Assembly (NCBI GenBank): GCA_024180945.1
Contig: JAKSGN010000036.1
Location: forward strand, 1,488,001-1,552,000
Length of the DNA stretch: 64,000 nt
From: Macrophomina tecta
Taxonomy: Eukaryota > Ascomycota > Dothideomycetes > Botryosphaeriales > Botryosphaeriaceae
Reading direction: 5' to 3'
Part shown: positions 37,897 through 49,455 of the stretch, in pieces
How the letters are laid out: the number at the start of each line of letters is the position of its first letter
Numbering within the stretch: position 1 is the first letter of the stretch
Notes under the pieces: generated by a model
Database searches by the model: none
What the model was told of the DNA's origin: nothing
Seen by the model: only the letters and a program-made list of their open reading frames with translations
Made by a program: the position numbers and the translations under genes

Positions 37897-37930
37897 GCAG
37901 GAGGAGGAGGAGGAGGAGGGGGAGGAGGAA
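37897..37930. repeat. (GGA)n microsatellite
   Basis: An almost pure purine run of GGA units with one GGGG interruption; its mirror symmetry could support a triplex. Confidence 0.85.
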
Positions 37931-38274
37931 ATAAGAGCAAGGGAATAGTCGAGGGGCGGCGCTGAAACGCTCGAGCGCGGGCTTCGGTGCGGCAGCGGCT
38001 AGCGGAGGCAGGCGGCAGGCGGGGTCCAAGGCCCAGGCAGCCTCCTCCCTTCAATAGCCGGGCAGCGGAAGAGACCCGCCCGCCCTCAGCTCACCAACAA
38101 CTGATGGACTTTCCGCCACCTCCCGCTCTAAATCGATCTGCCCGTCCAATATCCGGACGCCGCAACTGTGGCGGCGCAGGGGCTACGGTGCCGACATGCC
38201 GTGCTGGCTGATGGGGTGCCACTCCTCGAATCCCTCGTGACAAGGGCACTCAAACCGGAAGTCAAGACGTCCTT

Positions 38275-38277
38275 CGT

Positions 38278-38308
<31 letters not shown>

Positions 38309-38309
38309 A
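38275..38309. repeat. (CGT)n(CGC)n compound microsatellite
   Basis: About five CGT units pass directly into about seven CGC units. Confidence 0.9.
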
Positions 38310-39336
38310 CGCCATTGCACTGCTCGTCAGCGCTCCTTCCGGCCACCCCATTATCGTGGATCTCTCTGTCGACGGCGTGCAGACGGGAAGGTCTCGTTCT
38401 TCCCGCGGCGCGTCGCAGCGCACGCCGTACTCTCGGGTCGGGAACGGCTTCAGCAGCTGGTCGTCCATTCTGGTTCCGGTCGGGCGCGATCATGAGCCAG
38501 TCGTTCGCCGGGCACGGCGCGCGAGGTGCGCTGGCGATGCGACGAAAAAGAAGAACGTGAACTTCCCTTATACTCGGTAGGCGCGCGCGCTGCAGCCCCC
38601 CGTGTCACCAAATCATCCTTGCTCAAGGAGAAACACGGGATCTCGTCGATGCAGCTTTCGTCACATAGGGCGTGTCGCCCGCGGGCGCTGCTGTCGTGCA
38701 GCGTAAGGATTCGAGAATCACCTGCAGCGCGGCTTCGACATCTGGCCCTCGATCGGGTCTTGGGGCTTGACGCTTTCAGAAGTCAGCCGGTCATCGACGT
38801 GGGACAAGCGTCATCCACCATCGCCTCAACCCCCCGGGCACGCCCACCCGGCCCAGTGATGTTGATACTGGCCAGATCAGAAGCACTGTGTCTCAGCAGC
38901 GCGCACATCACGCCTGCCCGCCACTGGTGCAGCTGAGGCGCGCTCGTGGGGATGTCGAGCCCCTCCAAACGCCACTGTGCCTCGCTGTGATGCAGCATGC
39001 AACACGAGCCATTCCGAGCTACGTTTGCAGTCATTTGCCAGAGCCCTTGCCAAACCCCCTTGGCCTATTTGATCATCATCTTCCAGCATGCCGCCCTTAG
39101 GCCCTGCGCCTGCAAGAGAGATAAAGCCCTTGGACACCGTGATGGCGCGAGGAGCCTGCCTGCTGCTCGCCTCTGAAATCCTGCCGCAGAAAAATAAATA
39201 AACCTCACTCAGCAACAGGGCTCGCTCACACCGACCTGCCCAATCGTTGCCCCCGCACCAAGCGTCCTCCGCAATAAAGAACGGCGACGAGAGATAGACT
39301 TCGCTGCTGTATCACGTCCCAGCTGGGCTCTCCGCC

Positions 39337-40509
39337 ATGGCCCATCTCACCTCGTTGCCGTCAGAGCTCTTGCTCCACATTCTGAGCTTCCTTCCTATCC
39401 GTTCTCTCCTCGCTTTTTCCCTTTCCAGTCGTTCCGCATACGTGCTTGCTTCCTCGAGTCTGCAAACACTCTCCTTCGGGGTCTACCCGTCCCGAGTGGC
39501 ATCATTGATCAGTCAGCTATCAAGCACAAGTCCCACAGCGTCACCGTTCTCCCGTAGCACCAGAAGCCTCAACAGCAGCGTCGGGTCCGTGATTTCGTCC
39601 GGCGTCAGCTCTGTCTCCGCATCAGACTTGTTCAACGAAGACTGCACCGTCGCACATGTCATCCCGCAGGCGTCGGAGCTGCGACCTCACACGCTATTGG
39701 CCTTCCACACGGCACTCACCTCCTCTATCCTGACCCGCTATTGCATGTCGATGCGACACTTGGAGCTCAGCATCTGGACGCTTACCCCGCCCGTCGCCGA
39801 CGCCCTTGCCGGGCTCAGGAACCTCCGCACCTTGTGCCTCCGCATTGAAGATCCATTCGGCCGCGGATTCCTGCGTCGCTGGATCATCAATTGGGGCTCG
39901 ACCACGGATGACGAGGATGATTTGGGTCATCGGAGCCTGCGCCGCGTGCCCGACTTGTATCGTGCCCTCCCAGAAGCCGGCACGGGGACGGAGTGGAACA
40001 AGTTCGCCGATTCCTGGAGCCGGCTGGAGACGCTGCGGCTCGTGGGCGCCGAGATTAGCGATTGGCAGCTTTGCCAGATCCTGAAGAAGAACGCCGGGCT
40101 CAAGGAGCTGTGGCTGAAGAAGTGCCCGGATGTTGGTGTGGAGCTGCTCAAATTTTTGGGCGAGGAGTGGGAAGGGAGAAGTTGTTTGCAGGCGTTTGGT
40201 TTGGTTGACTGCGACCTCGCGGGCGAGGTTAACCAAGAGGCGGCGGAGCACATTGGAAATCTGCCGAGTTTGCAGGTAGGTCTTTGTGCAGCCGTGAGTG
40301 ATGTTATGGATTGGCGCGGCTGACGCTTGTTACAGTTTTTATCGTTGCTTGGCTGCAAAGGCCTTACGAACAATACGGTGGAACACCTCAATGACGAGTT
40401 GTGGCATATACCGCATATTGAGATGCCGGGATCTAACATGACGGACCTGGGACCCATGCCCGCTGTGATTGAAGTCGACCCTGCTTATGTTGATAATGAT
40501 GATGAATGA
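39337..40509 (+). CDS. F-box protein
   Basis: Two exons, 39337-40275 and 40336-40509, give 370 residues; the intron (GTAGGT donor, GCTGAC branch, TTACAG acceptor) holds an in-frame stop, so it must be removed. The ATG has a good context (CCGCCATGG). Residues 3-42 (LTSLPSELLLHILSFLPIRSLLAFSLSSR) are a clear F-box, which recruits SKP1 and links targets to an SCF ubiquitin ligase. The rest has loosely repeated leucine-rich segments (LETLRLVGAEISDWQL, LKELWLKKCPDVGVEL, LQAFGLVDCDLAG, FLSLLGCKGLTN) in the style of LRR substrate-binding domains. A Ser-rich stretch lies near residues 65-90, and the C-terminus is acidic (DNDDE). The substrate cannot be told. Confidence 0.88.
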
Positions 40510-42227
40510 TGTATTGATGTTTTCGATTTTTTTTTTTTTTTAATGTATCACAGATCTTTATCACGCCTGGCAGGATCGATTTGTCCCGAAGAATACTATC
40601 TCGCTACCTTTTGTTTTTGTTTTCGGCCTTGTATCATATCAAAGAGACGGATACTAGAAGGGTCCTTTGTCATGGTAGACTAGGGCTTGGACATTACCCA
40701 TTCACGTAGTATCTTTTTTGTCGAAGACACAATCCGCCTTTGGCGATTTTTCTCAATACATGTTTCACGCGCTAATATAGCGTTGCAGGTATTTGGCTCG
40801 TGGCAGAATATCTTCTGATATGCTATTTTCTTTTCCCTGATATTATGAAGCTAGGCTCTGCGTACCCGTAAACAGCCCATCTTGCGTTTTAAGCCATATC
40901 TTTGAAATGGCAACGTCTTGGTAGGAGCAAGCTCAATCAGTCCATTCCCCTCTTTGCGCCTCCGGGTGGCTGCGATTCTGGTGGGTTCGTCGAATCAAGT
41001 ATCGGTGATGAGATCCAGTTACCTTCGTGCCCCAAAGAGCCCAAAATTTTCTCTCCTTATGTAGAGGTTGCTCCGAGTTGGACTCATTTTCCGGGCAACA
41101 GATGCGAACTTCCATGCACGTGAGCTTCTCCACACCTTGGAAGGCTCCTGTGCACCTCTCAAATGTGCATGTGGACAAATGGTGCGCGATCACCCTGAGG
41201 TCCAGGAAGGTCTTATCAGAGAATCCAAAGTGCGCTTCAGTTTCTTTCGTGAACCGAAATTTGACCAACAAGATCGGACTCCAGCCGGGAGCAGTGCAAG
41301 CGTCATGGGAACTTACGTCTCTTAGAGTTGAATTCAACGGCGACGTGGGATGATTGGAAGATCACACCGGTATAGGAAAATTGGTTGAGGGTGAGGATGC
41401 CAAAGTGCATGTTGCACCATCACTTGGCCCCATCCGGCGTGCATATCAACTCATCATAGTCAGTTATTGCCATTGTTAAAACTTCAAATATCCTATTTTT
41501 ACCCCTCCTATTTTTTTTCTTTTTGGTTCGACAGACGCATGAAACGGAGAGACACATGTTCCGGTATGGTTTGTCTTTGCACCGGACCTGTTAATTTCTG
41601 ACCAACCTTTTCCTCCCAGCGGTGGTGAGAACCAAAGAAACTATAGTTAGATACAGAATCGAGCAATAAAAACTTGGAAAACTACTTAATGGGCCGTTTC
41701 TGACTACCTGCTATGGTTCTGGCTGGTTCAGTGCCATTCGCGCTTCGTCCTCTCACCTTCGTTGCCTCAACACCAGACCTCACTTCGGAATACCTGTCAC
41801 TGTGGCCCCTGCACCGTTCATCACTAGCCACACTAAGCCGGTCAAAGCGCTGGAACGAACATCATTTAGTCTTCCTCTCCGCCTCCCTTTTACAAGACCG
41901 TCCGTTCCCTCCCCATCCTCTTTGCCTCCCTTCAGCTTACATTCAACCTCTGGACCACCAGAGTTATCCTGAAGAAGCAGGCCTGAAGCCTTTCCCCCAA
42001 CATTTCCAACCTCAATTCACCTGTCATTGCTCCACGCTCCTCGCCGTCGCCTTGGACAAGCCTAGAGCTTGTCCCTTCATCAGCTCAACAACACACCCCG
42101 CATTGAGCGGGAGTTTCTCGCTCTTCCGTCAATCAATCCAGGACGACACCTCACACAACACAATAGAAAATTCCATTTCCAAGCCACCCTTTACTACATT
42201 ACGCTCAGCAACGCCTGAAGAGTCATC
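40510..42227. other. intergenic, F-box gene 3' flank and next promoter
   Basis: AT-richer sequence with a T15 tract at 40527-40541 just after the F-box stop codon. About 41.75-42.2 kb is pyrimidine-rich and probably the leader of the next gene. The long frame at 41713-42669 is a shadow of that leader and gene in another frame. Confidence 0.55.
40527..40541. repeat. T15 homopolymer
   Basis: Fifteen consecutive T eighteen bases after the F-box stop codon; it may lie in the 3' UTR. Confidence 0.9.
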
Positions 42228-44066
42228 ATGTCGTTCAAAGCTCACTCCAAGATCGCCGGTTGTGAGGTCGTCATGCCTCCCAGGCCATGCCAGCCTCCCA
42301 AGTCCAACGAGATCCGCAGCAGTAGCCGCATGCCGCTTGACTGTGCTCGCGACCACATCTACGCTACCGCCCGTGAGGTTGAGCACATTCTGCCCGAGCT
42401 TCTCCCTGTCCTGGATAACATTGAAATTGTCGACGGCGCCCCTGCTCTTCACCGCCACTTGCTCTCACTTTGTCTTGAGGATGTCTGCATCTACCACACC
42501 GGTCCGTCCGGCAAGACCGAGATTTGTCTCGAGGAGCTCCACGTCTTCGAGAGCCTGTTCTACATCACCGTCATCAACCTTCACTTCGTCTACGCTTGGC
42601 TCTGGGACGCCATTGGTTCGCGCTTTTTGGATTCTTTCGGTGAGGCTTGCAACGGCGACGGCTACCTGAGCCTCCTCAAATGCATTCAATACCACTGGCA
42701 GGTCTTAATGGAGCCCCAGCTTCTCGCCACCCTGGACTTCGTTTTGCGCAAGGAGCGCCTGTTCAAGATGAAGATGGACCATAACATGGGCATCTTCATG
42801 AGAAGCATCAAGTTTGCCAAGGATCGTAACCAGGCGAGCATGACCACCAGCATTCGCACCGCTTTGGATTCCATTGCATTTGACGAGGCTCAGCTCACCT
42901 CCAATATCGTCGGCCTTCATGAGCATTTCTTGGATAGCTTCAGGCCGACCGAACTGCTTACCTACCTTTACCAGAAGCACACCGATGCACTTTCTGGCTG
43001 GTGCGAGATGAATGGAATCAAGCCCAAGTACGAGCTTCCCAACAGCAATTCCAGCCCGTGTGGTAGCCAGTCTCCATCTTGCGTCTTCGACGATGAGGAC
43101 GCTTTCTCGGTCACCTCACCCAACTTCCAAATTGCTCCTGAGAACATGCCCAGGCCAGCCACTGCCAACAAGCGGCATGATATCTACGAACGCGACGTCA
43201 ATGCCGTCAGCAACTGGCTCAACCGCATGGATAGCCTTCAGAGCACTCTTCCGCTGTCCTCTGCTATATATCAGAAGCGCACCAAGAATATCCGTCCGGA
43301 CCCTACTGATATGGGCCACACCGTTGAGATGCTCTCGACCATCGGCAAGGCAGACAAGAGCGCCCACTACGACAGCGGCTATGCCGAGAGCGAATTCCGC
43401 GACAACAACCACGCGCTCGAGGCAGAGGAAGAAGACTATGAGGAAGAGGAAGAGTTCGAGGAGGAGGATGACGCTTACCCAATCCTCCCCGTGGAGGAGG
43501 TCATAATGCAGCACGACATGCAAAGCTTCCTACGGCGCCCTCTCGACTACACAATCAACGAGGACGGCCAGTACGAGGGCAAGGAAGGCCAGGAGGACCC
43601 GTTCGCGCAGCATGAAGGCCACCCCTCCGTCCACCGGCCCAGCAGCAGCAGCAGCAGCAGGAAGCGCGCCGCGCCCGCGCCCATTGACACCGAGCTTGCC
43701 AACACAAACAAGAAGCCTCGTCTATCGCCGGAAACACAGCAGCCACCCATTTTTAGCAACGCTGGCTCCTCCTCATTCAACAACACCTACCAGGCGCAGC
43801 GCCAGGAGCAGTACGTTTCCCCGCTGCCGACGGACGTCCCCAACCCGTACTCGCCGCTCATCACGCTCCCGGCCGAGACGCGCGCGCAGCACGAGCGCGA
43901 CATGGCGCTGAACGGCAAGATGATGCAGCGCGAGCGCGACAGGGCTATGAGGGCTCTGTTGGGCGAGGAGACGCAGGAGGACCTCTACGACAAGGAGAGC
44001 GTCTCCAGCGACTCGACCACGTTCATGGCCTGGGAGGCGTACACCGAGCGCAAGAAGTACTGGTAG
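42228..44066 (+). CDS. conserved-looking protein of unknown function with acidic tract
   Basis: One uninterrupted frame of 612 residues with strong codon bias (C-ending codons), so it is certainly coding. The ATG sits in CATCATGTC. Residues about 38-265 form a compact, mostly helical, hydrophobic region with aromatic-rich segments (FESLFYITVINLHFVYAWLW; IQYHWQVLMEPQLLATLDFV) and no membrane-length uninterrupted helix. The rest is low complexity. It has a Glu/Asp tract (EEEDYEEEEEFEEEDD) near residue 405, a six-Ser run encoded by AGC triplets, and basic clusters SSRKRAAPAP and NKKPRL that look like a nuclear localisation signal. The end is highly charged (QRERDRAMRALLGEE). I do not recognise the family. 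A nuclear or chromatin-associated role is only an inference from the acidic tract and basic clusters. Confidence 0.9.
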   Translation: MSFKAHSKIAGCEVVMPPRPCQPPKSNEIRSSSRMPLDCARDHIYATAREVEHILPELLPVLDNIEIVDGAPALHRHLLSLCLEDVCIYHTGPSGKTEICLEELHVFESLFYITVINLHFVYAWLWDAIGSRFLDSFGEACNGDGYLSLLKCIQYHWQVLMEPQLLATLDFVLRKERLFKMKMDHNMGIFMRSIKFAKDRNQASMTTSIRTALDSIAFDEAQLTSNIVGLHEHFLDSFRPTELLTYLYQKHTDALSGWCEMNGIKPKYELPNSNSSPCGSQSPSCVFDDEDAFSVTSPNFQIAPENMPRPATANKRHDIYERDVNAVSNWLNRMDSLQSTLPLSSAIYQKRTKNIRPDPTDMGHTVEMLSTIGKADKSAHYDSGYAESEFRDNNHALEAEEEDYEEEEEFEEEDDAYPILPVEEVIMQHDMQSFLRRPLDYTINEDGQYEGKEGQEDPFAQHEGHPSVHRPSSSSSSRKRAAPAPIDTELANTNKKPRLSPETQQPPIFSNAGSSSFNNTYQAQRQEQYVSPLPTDVPNPYSPLITLPAETRAQHERDMALNGKMMQRERDRAMRALLGEETQEDLYDKESVSSDSTTFMAWEAYTERKKYW

Positions 44067-44197
44067 ATTTGCTTTCACACTGAAGACCATCATCACAAAG
44101 GCTACTTGATGATCACGGCTTTCTAGGTTTTGCTGGATATCCCCTGATATTGGAGTGGATTTGTTTAGCACCTGGTAATCTGGTTCTTCGGTGCCTT

Positions 44198-44245
44198 TCT
44201 CCTTCTTCTCCTTCTTCTCCTTCTTCTCCTTCTTCTCCTTCTTCT
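44198..44245. repeat. 9-bp tandem repeat TCTCCTTCT
   Basis: Five copies of a nine-base pure-pyrimidine unit about 130 bases after the stop codon of the preceding gene, possibly in its 3' UTR. Confidence 0.9.
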
Positions 44246-44706
44246 GTTCTTCCCTTGCCCATTCTCTCCTTTTTCTCATGATCCTGCTGGTTAGAATTCG
44301 GATTCAGGAGAGGACACATCCTGAGGTAAATCCGGACTTGGTAGGGTTTCAAGGATAATGGATTTACGACTTTACGAGGCATAATCGAATCGGGGGCTCG
44401 TTTGGTCAGTTTGACCGGTCTGATGCTTAATTCCGATATGATACCCACTTTGCGTCGGGCTGGGATGGCCAGGGTGAGCTTCATGCTCAAAGACACCATA
44501 CCCGACTGCATTATATCCTTTAACTTTTTCGGTTGTTTCTTTAGTTTGACTCTTCCAAATGGAAATCATGATCGTACAGTCGTCCCCGCAGTGCAATTCA
44601 TAATCTATATGTGCCCTTCGGTGCATTGTCGATCCGGATACTTAAAACCTTCCGGCTTCCCGCGAATCAGATGAACAGGGTATATGAGGCTTGGGTCCGT
44701 GTTTAG

Positions 44707-44722
44707 AAAAAAAAAAAAAAAA
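44707..44722. repeat. A16 homopolymer
   Basis: Sixteen consecutive A in non-coding sequence. Confidence 0.9.
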
Positions 44723-44842
44723 GGAGAGAGAATAGTAGGCGGCGGCACAACGGACCAGAACGTACGGCTCTAGGTTCAGCCATGCGGTCAGAACTGTGCG
44801 GCGCAGTAGTCCGGTCCTACACAATCCCTGAGCTGTGATTGC

Positions 44843-44863
44843 TTTTTTTTTTTTTTTTTTTTT
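44843..44863. repeat. T21 homopolymer
   Basis: Twenty-one consecutive T, about 120 bases from the A16 tract, giving a widely spaced A/T inverted pair. Confidence 0.95.
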
Positions 44864-47374
44864 GGCCCCTCTGCAATAAACCTGCCGTAAACACAAATTG
44901 CGGGGGGTGGGTGAACGCTGCTGGCGCCCTCCAAACCTTCTTTCTATTTTCTCGTCTACCATGTTTCTCCTCGAACAATGCCTGCGCTCATCACCCTCTT
45001 CGGCCGAGCGAATGGCTGCGTGTTGCGCTCATTCTCCGTTGCTCGATTACTCGCTGTACGCATATTGTTCCTTCGACCGAGCGTTCGCGTAAAGCCCGAA
45101 AGGACCGACACCTCGCGTGTCGCTGCTTGACTCGCGGTTTCTCATAGGGGGTTTGTTGAGCATGAAGGAGACACGCCAACGCCCTTCAAGGTACCACTGC
45201 TTGCGCGGCATCCATTGGACTGATTCACGAAGAGAAGTTCCTGTTGGAGGAAGTGTGTGAAGTTGGCGCAAGCGAGCCATGTCGCCGGGAAAATAATCTG
45301 CAGCAGCGTTGAACGCAGTGCTACAATACGAGGATCCGTTTGCGGGTAGACCCCACGATTCGGCTGATAGTAAGAGGAGAACGTAACAGGCTAAGGTAGA
45401 TAAGGCAGTCAGGCGTCATCCTGCTCGCGGAAGCAGTTAAGAGGTTGCTGCTTTTGTCATCCTAGAAGTCATGCCCTCGACCACACGTGGTGAAAGACGG
45501 ATGGCGGAACCTAACCGCACGGGGGGTGCATGCCACGTCTGCAGCAAAGGCCAAACACACCGAATAATTGACCGCGACTTCCTTGGTCATTTCATCGCCT
45601 CTCCCTTTCTTTCTTCAAACGTCTAGCACAAGTCAGTCCGAATCATTCCCACGAGTCTCTTATCGCGTATGCGTTGTCAGGTCTCCCAAGTATTACGGTG
45701 AAGCTAGTGCATCCCAGCAAAGCGTGACTAAAGTAGGACAGTAGCATCCGCCTGATCCCGGGGAGGTGCGCAAGCAGAAAGACCCGCACTATAAGCTACT
45801 TTACACGACAACGATGATCAGTAGGCGAACGAGACAACACGAACTAAGCAAATGGCAATTAGCTCAAACCACATGAAACCGCTTATCTCTGGAAATACGA
45901 ACTGCAAGAGAAGGGGGGGCGGGGGGAGGAAAGTATTTACTCATCTTCGCTTCCGGGCCGGCTAAATCCAAATTCTATACAGTTGGGTCTCTTTCGCTAT
46001 TAACACAAGATCGCTATAGTAACAGTGTGCTAAAACATACCAGCGCACGCATAACCCACCCCAACGGCAGATGCCGGATGCAGAGGGGAAACAGCAGATA
46101 GTCGACGCGCAAAAGGAACCAAGAAGAAAAAAAAAAGAAAAAACAAAAACAAAAAGAAATAGCGCCGCAAAAGACCTACGCCATCAAAGACACTAAACCC
46201 GCGTTCATCAAACAATAATACATCCGCAACACGAACACCAAAGACGGCCGTACCTCTGACGATAGCGGCCTTACTGCCACGTTCTAACACCTTAAAAAAA
46301 TGCGGAAAAGAGATATGGCGCCCCACATTTGCACCGGTTGATCACCTACCAACGGGTCTCCCGGCCGTAAAACCCGATGAGTGCTCACATGCGCGTGCGG
46401 GCGCTATTATAACGAATCATGTCCCCTCCCAAGAAGAAACGGCCCTACCAAGCCACATGGTCCAAACACCGCCTCCACGTTTAGCGGCGTTAAAAGCTTC
46501 ATCCCTTTAGGCTGGGTGGCGAAAGGGGAAAGTCGGGGGTGGCGATTATACCGACGAACGATCGGTGGGCAATTCGGTGGTCGTTCGTCCGGGAGAACCC
46601 TACCATCGTAAATGGACCGGGGAAAAAAATTCATTCGAATAGGACCGTCTCTCTCTGCACTGATCACATGTCCCCCCTTCCCTCCCCGTTGAACGCCTTT
46701 TTTCTTCCCTCCCTCCCTTCTCCTTCTCTCGTGTCCCACGGGATGGGAGACAGGGAATAGTCATCCCGAAAACCCTTGATCCTTGCACCTGTCATGCACT
46801 GTTTGGTCATCCGTCGGGGCCCCAAACCAGTCGGCGCCGAGGCCTGAGTAATCTTCCGTTCTGCGTGTCGACGGCACATTCCAACGTGGTAACGGCTGCG
46901 CGAGTTTGCCGGAGTAGAGGACCCCCGATGGCCTGATCGAGAAAAATAACCCAGATGCATACGCTCATACACAACCTAACATCAAGACCAACCTGTGCGA
47001 CGTCGTCTCTATGAAAGCGGGATAGGAAAAAAGACACGAAAGCCTGGTTATCGAGCAATAAGTCACACTATAAAGAACCGCCCACCACATGCCCCAAAGT
47101 CCGTACCCACAGAGAAATCGAGACTCCCAACCCTCGTTGTAATGCAATGCCGGTAGGGCAGAAAGAATTAGGAGAAGTTGATATTGAACAAACGAAAAAA
47201 GACGCAAAATAGGAAGATGTAAAAGTAGGCTCAGCCTGTGGGTATCATAGGGAGAAAAAAGCAACATTTTTTTCGCCATCAGACCTCACCGTGGCCGCAT
47301 CATATTCCAGAGTCTCTGCCCTCTGTTCACCATGGATTCCCAGTATTTTCCCAATCCGCGTATTCTTCAATACT

Positions 47375-49455
47375 TCACATGTCCCCAATCGCGCTCCTCG
47401 CTGCTTCACGCATCTTCTTCCCTGCCTCTGCAACAGCCTGGGATGCCTCTTCCATTGCCGTGCCTTGATCGCGGATGGTCCGAATGGTGGCTTCAAGAGC
47501 CTGTGTCCGAGACCGCAATTGAGCAACTTCGACGCGCAAAGCCGCAATGACTTGAGCTGTAGCTGACGCCGAAGTCTGTTGTTCGGCATGAGGATCAGGA
47601 AGGTTTGCGCCAAGGAACGCCCTTGAACCGTCCAGTCCGGAGGCGGCCGGATCGGTTGTTGGCGGCCCATAAGCCATGATGACGTCGGCGTCGGCTCTCT
47701 GCTCTCTCGCCTGGTTGTCGTCCCAGCCTAAAGCCCGCAGCAGACCCTCTCTTTCCTGCAGCCACGCTCTCTTCTCCTCGGCCGCCATCCCCTGCAGTCG
47801 GCTTGCCATCTCAACGATGCTTCTGTACTGCTCACCGGTCTGAACTTCCCGCCGCCGTGCATCGTCTCGCTGCTCCCTCAACTCGTCGACCTGCTGCTCG
47901 AGTGCCACAACTTTGGCCTCCAGCTCTTCTTTTTCTGTCGTGAGGCTGTTGATCTCGACGTCGGTGACTTCGAACTTCTTTTCAAGCGCGGCGCACTTGG
48001 TGCGCTGGCGATCGAGCTTCGACAGGAGAGCGTCGTATTCCTGCCGAAGGGTCTGGAGTGCTAAGGTTTTAAGTGAGATTTGATGCTGAAGGTCTTGTAA
48101 GTGGGCGGAGTGCGCGACTGAGGAAGACGAGGGCTGGGGGAGGAGCGAGGGCGAGGGAGACGCAAGTGTGTGGATGGTGGACGGCGGCGGAATATTGAGG
48201 GACGTCGGGGAGGGGAGCATTCGGTGAGGGTGGGGGTGGCTGTGAGTTGGTGATGGGGCTCGAGTGAAGGTGTTTCCGCTGCTGATGGAATGTGCTCCTG
48301 GAGGAGAATGACGCGGCGACAAAGGATCCCTACTGCCTTGGAAGCTTCTCCGGAAATCCTCTTGAGGACCGGGGAGAGGGATTGTGCGGGAATGGTCCCG
48401 GTCTCCGCTCGATGGCCGGGGCAGGAAGGGAGGTTCCGTGTTGGCGTTGGGGTCGAATCTTCGCTTCAGAACATCGCGGATCTCGGCGGTGGCGGCGGCA
48501 GAGCTGGCGGGCTGATGATCCACTCCTTCTCCAGACGGATGGGAGGGCTGGCCGGCCAGGTCTCTGAAGCTTGCAACGTTCGATCGGAGGAGGTCAACGG
48601 CAAAGGCGAGGGCCTGGTCGGTTCCTAGTCTCGCAACTCCGGAGGAATGCTTTGGGGGGTCAGTACAAGGGCCCAGCGCCCAGGGGAGGCAGTCAGGAGG
48701 ACGCGGCAGTCTTCTCACCGGTCGCGGTTGGCCGTCGCTGCGCTGGAGGATCCGCTGGATGCCGGCATTAAGCGTGTCGACCTCGGCGACAATGTCGTTG
48801 ATGAGAGCACGGCGGCTGGCGCACGCTAGGCCTGGGCAGTGGGAATCGCAGCAGGCCCGCTCTTCCTGGGAAGAGATGACAGGAAGGAAGCCACGGGCAT
48901 CGAAGCGAGCAGTCGACATGCCGGGAGGGGAGGAGGGCTGCAGTTGCTGACGGCCAGGCTCGCTGATCAGGGCTCGTGCCGAGTCTGTCAGCAGGGACAG
49001 CGGTCAATTACACACTCAACAACGGTAGATGACAAAGAGGGCGGGGGAGAAGGAGAAATGATGATTTTACCATCGTGATCTTCCCCGCTTCCATGGTAGC
49101 CGGCTGAGTCAGCGGGAGAGAAACGGGGGTTGGATTGCGAGATGTGGTCAGGCACAAGGCGGCGTCTCTTGTTGTTCTGCGTTGCATCGGACTGACTCTG
49201 GAGCACTTGGGCCGCCGTGCTGCTCGCCGAAGGGGACTCGGCCAAATACAACCGGGGCGCGGCGGACTCCCGGCGGGTTTGGTCGTGCCATGCCGGCGCC
49301 GGCGCTTGGTCGTCGGACAGGTGGGATTGGGCCCTATAGAGCTGGTGGTCGTCGGGCTGCTGGTGTTGACGTTGGTGATGGAGCTTTGGCTGGGGCAGCG
49401 GCTGGGCATGCGAGTCTTCCCACGGCCTCTTCCAGCGCTGGGCAGCAGAATCCAT
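47375..49455 (-). CDS. coiled-coil protein of unknown function
   Basis: Exons 49455-49071 and 48984-47375 join over an 86-nt intron (GTAAAA donor, GCTGACAG acceptor) to give 664 residues. The N-terminal 150 residues are Gln/His/Ser-rich and disordered, with a KRRR basic cluster. Residues 173-208 form a Cys/His-rich segment (CCDSHCPGLAC) followed by a helix, possibly a small conserved domain. A Pro/Ser/His-rich linker leads to a long coiled coil at about 422-550 and a second helix at about 602-664. A 69-nt stretch (48718-48650) inside exon 2 has a GTGAGA donor, TACTGAC branch and CAAAG acceptor and no stop. If it is spliced, the protein is 641 residues and loses a Pro-rich segment. Coiled coils suggest a scaffold or cytoskeletal role, but I do not recognise the family. 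Confidence 0.8.

Larger units (their letters stand above)
28201..39336. other. 11 kb without a recognised gene
   Basis: I looked on both strands for splice-joined frames, catalytic motifs and repeats. Long frames exist at 32206-32967(-), 33106-33900(-), 30263-30781(-) and 36773-37399(-). They are driven by GC content, overlap frames on the other strand and have no motif. What is present is a high density of microsatellites and A/T homopolymers, listed separately. The last part (about 39.2-39.3 kb) should be the F-box gene promoter. Non-coding RNA genes cannot be excluded. Confidence 0.5.
44067..47374. other. intergenic, no gene recognised
   Basis: It begins with the 3' flank of the 612-residue protein gene, including a 9-base pyrimidine repeat and two A/T homopolymers. 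The rest (45-47.3 kb) has short overlapping frames without motifs. The downstream gene is on the minus strand and ends at 47375, so this is a convergent 3'-3' interval. Confidence 0.5.

Noticed and set aside
41713..42669. 318-codon plus-strand frame
   Set aside because: It is a Ser/Thr/Pro-rich shadow of the leader and first exon of the 612-residue protein gene in another frame.
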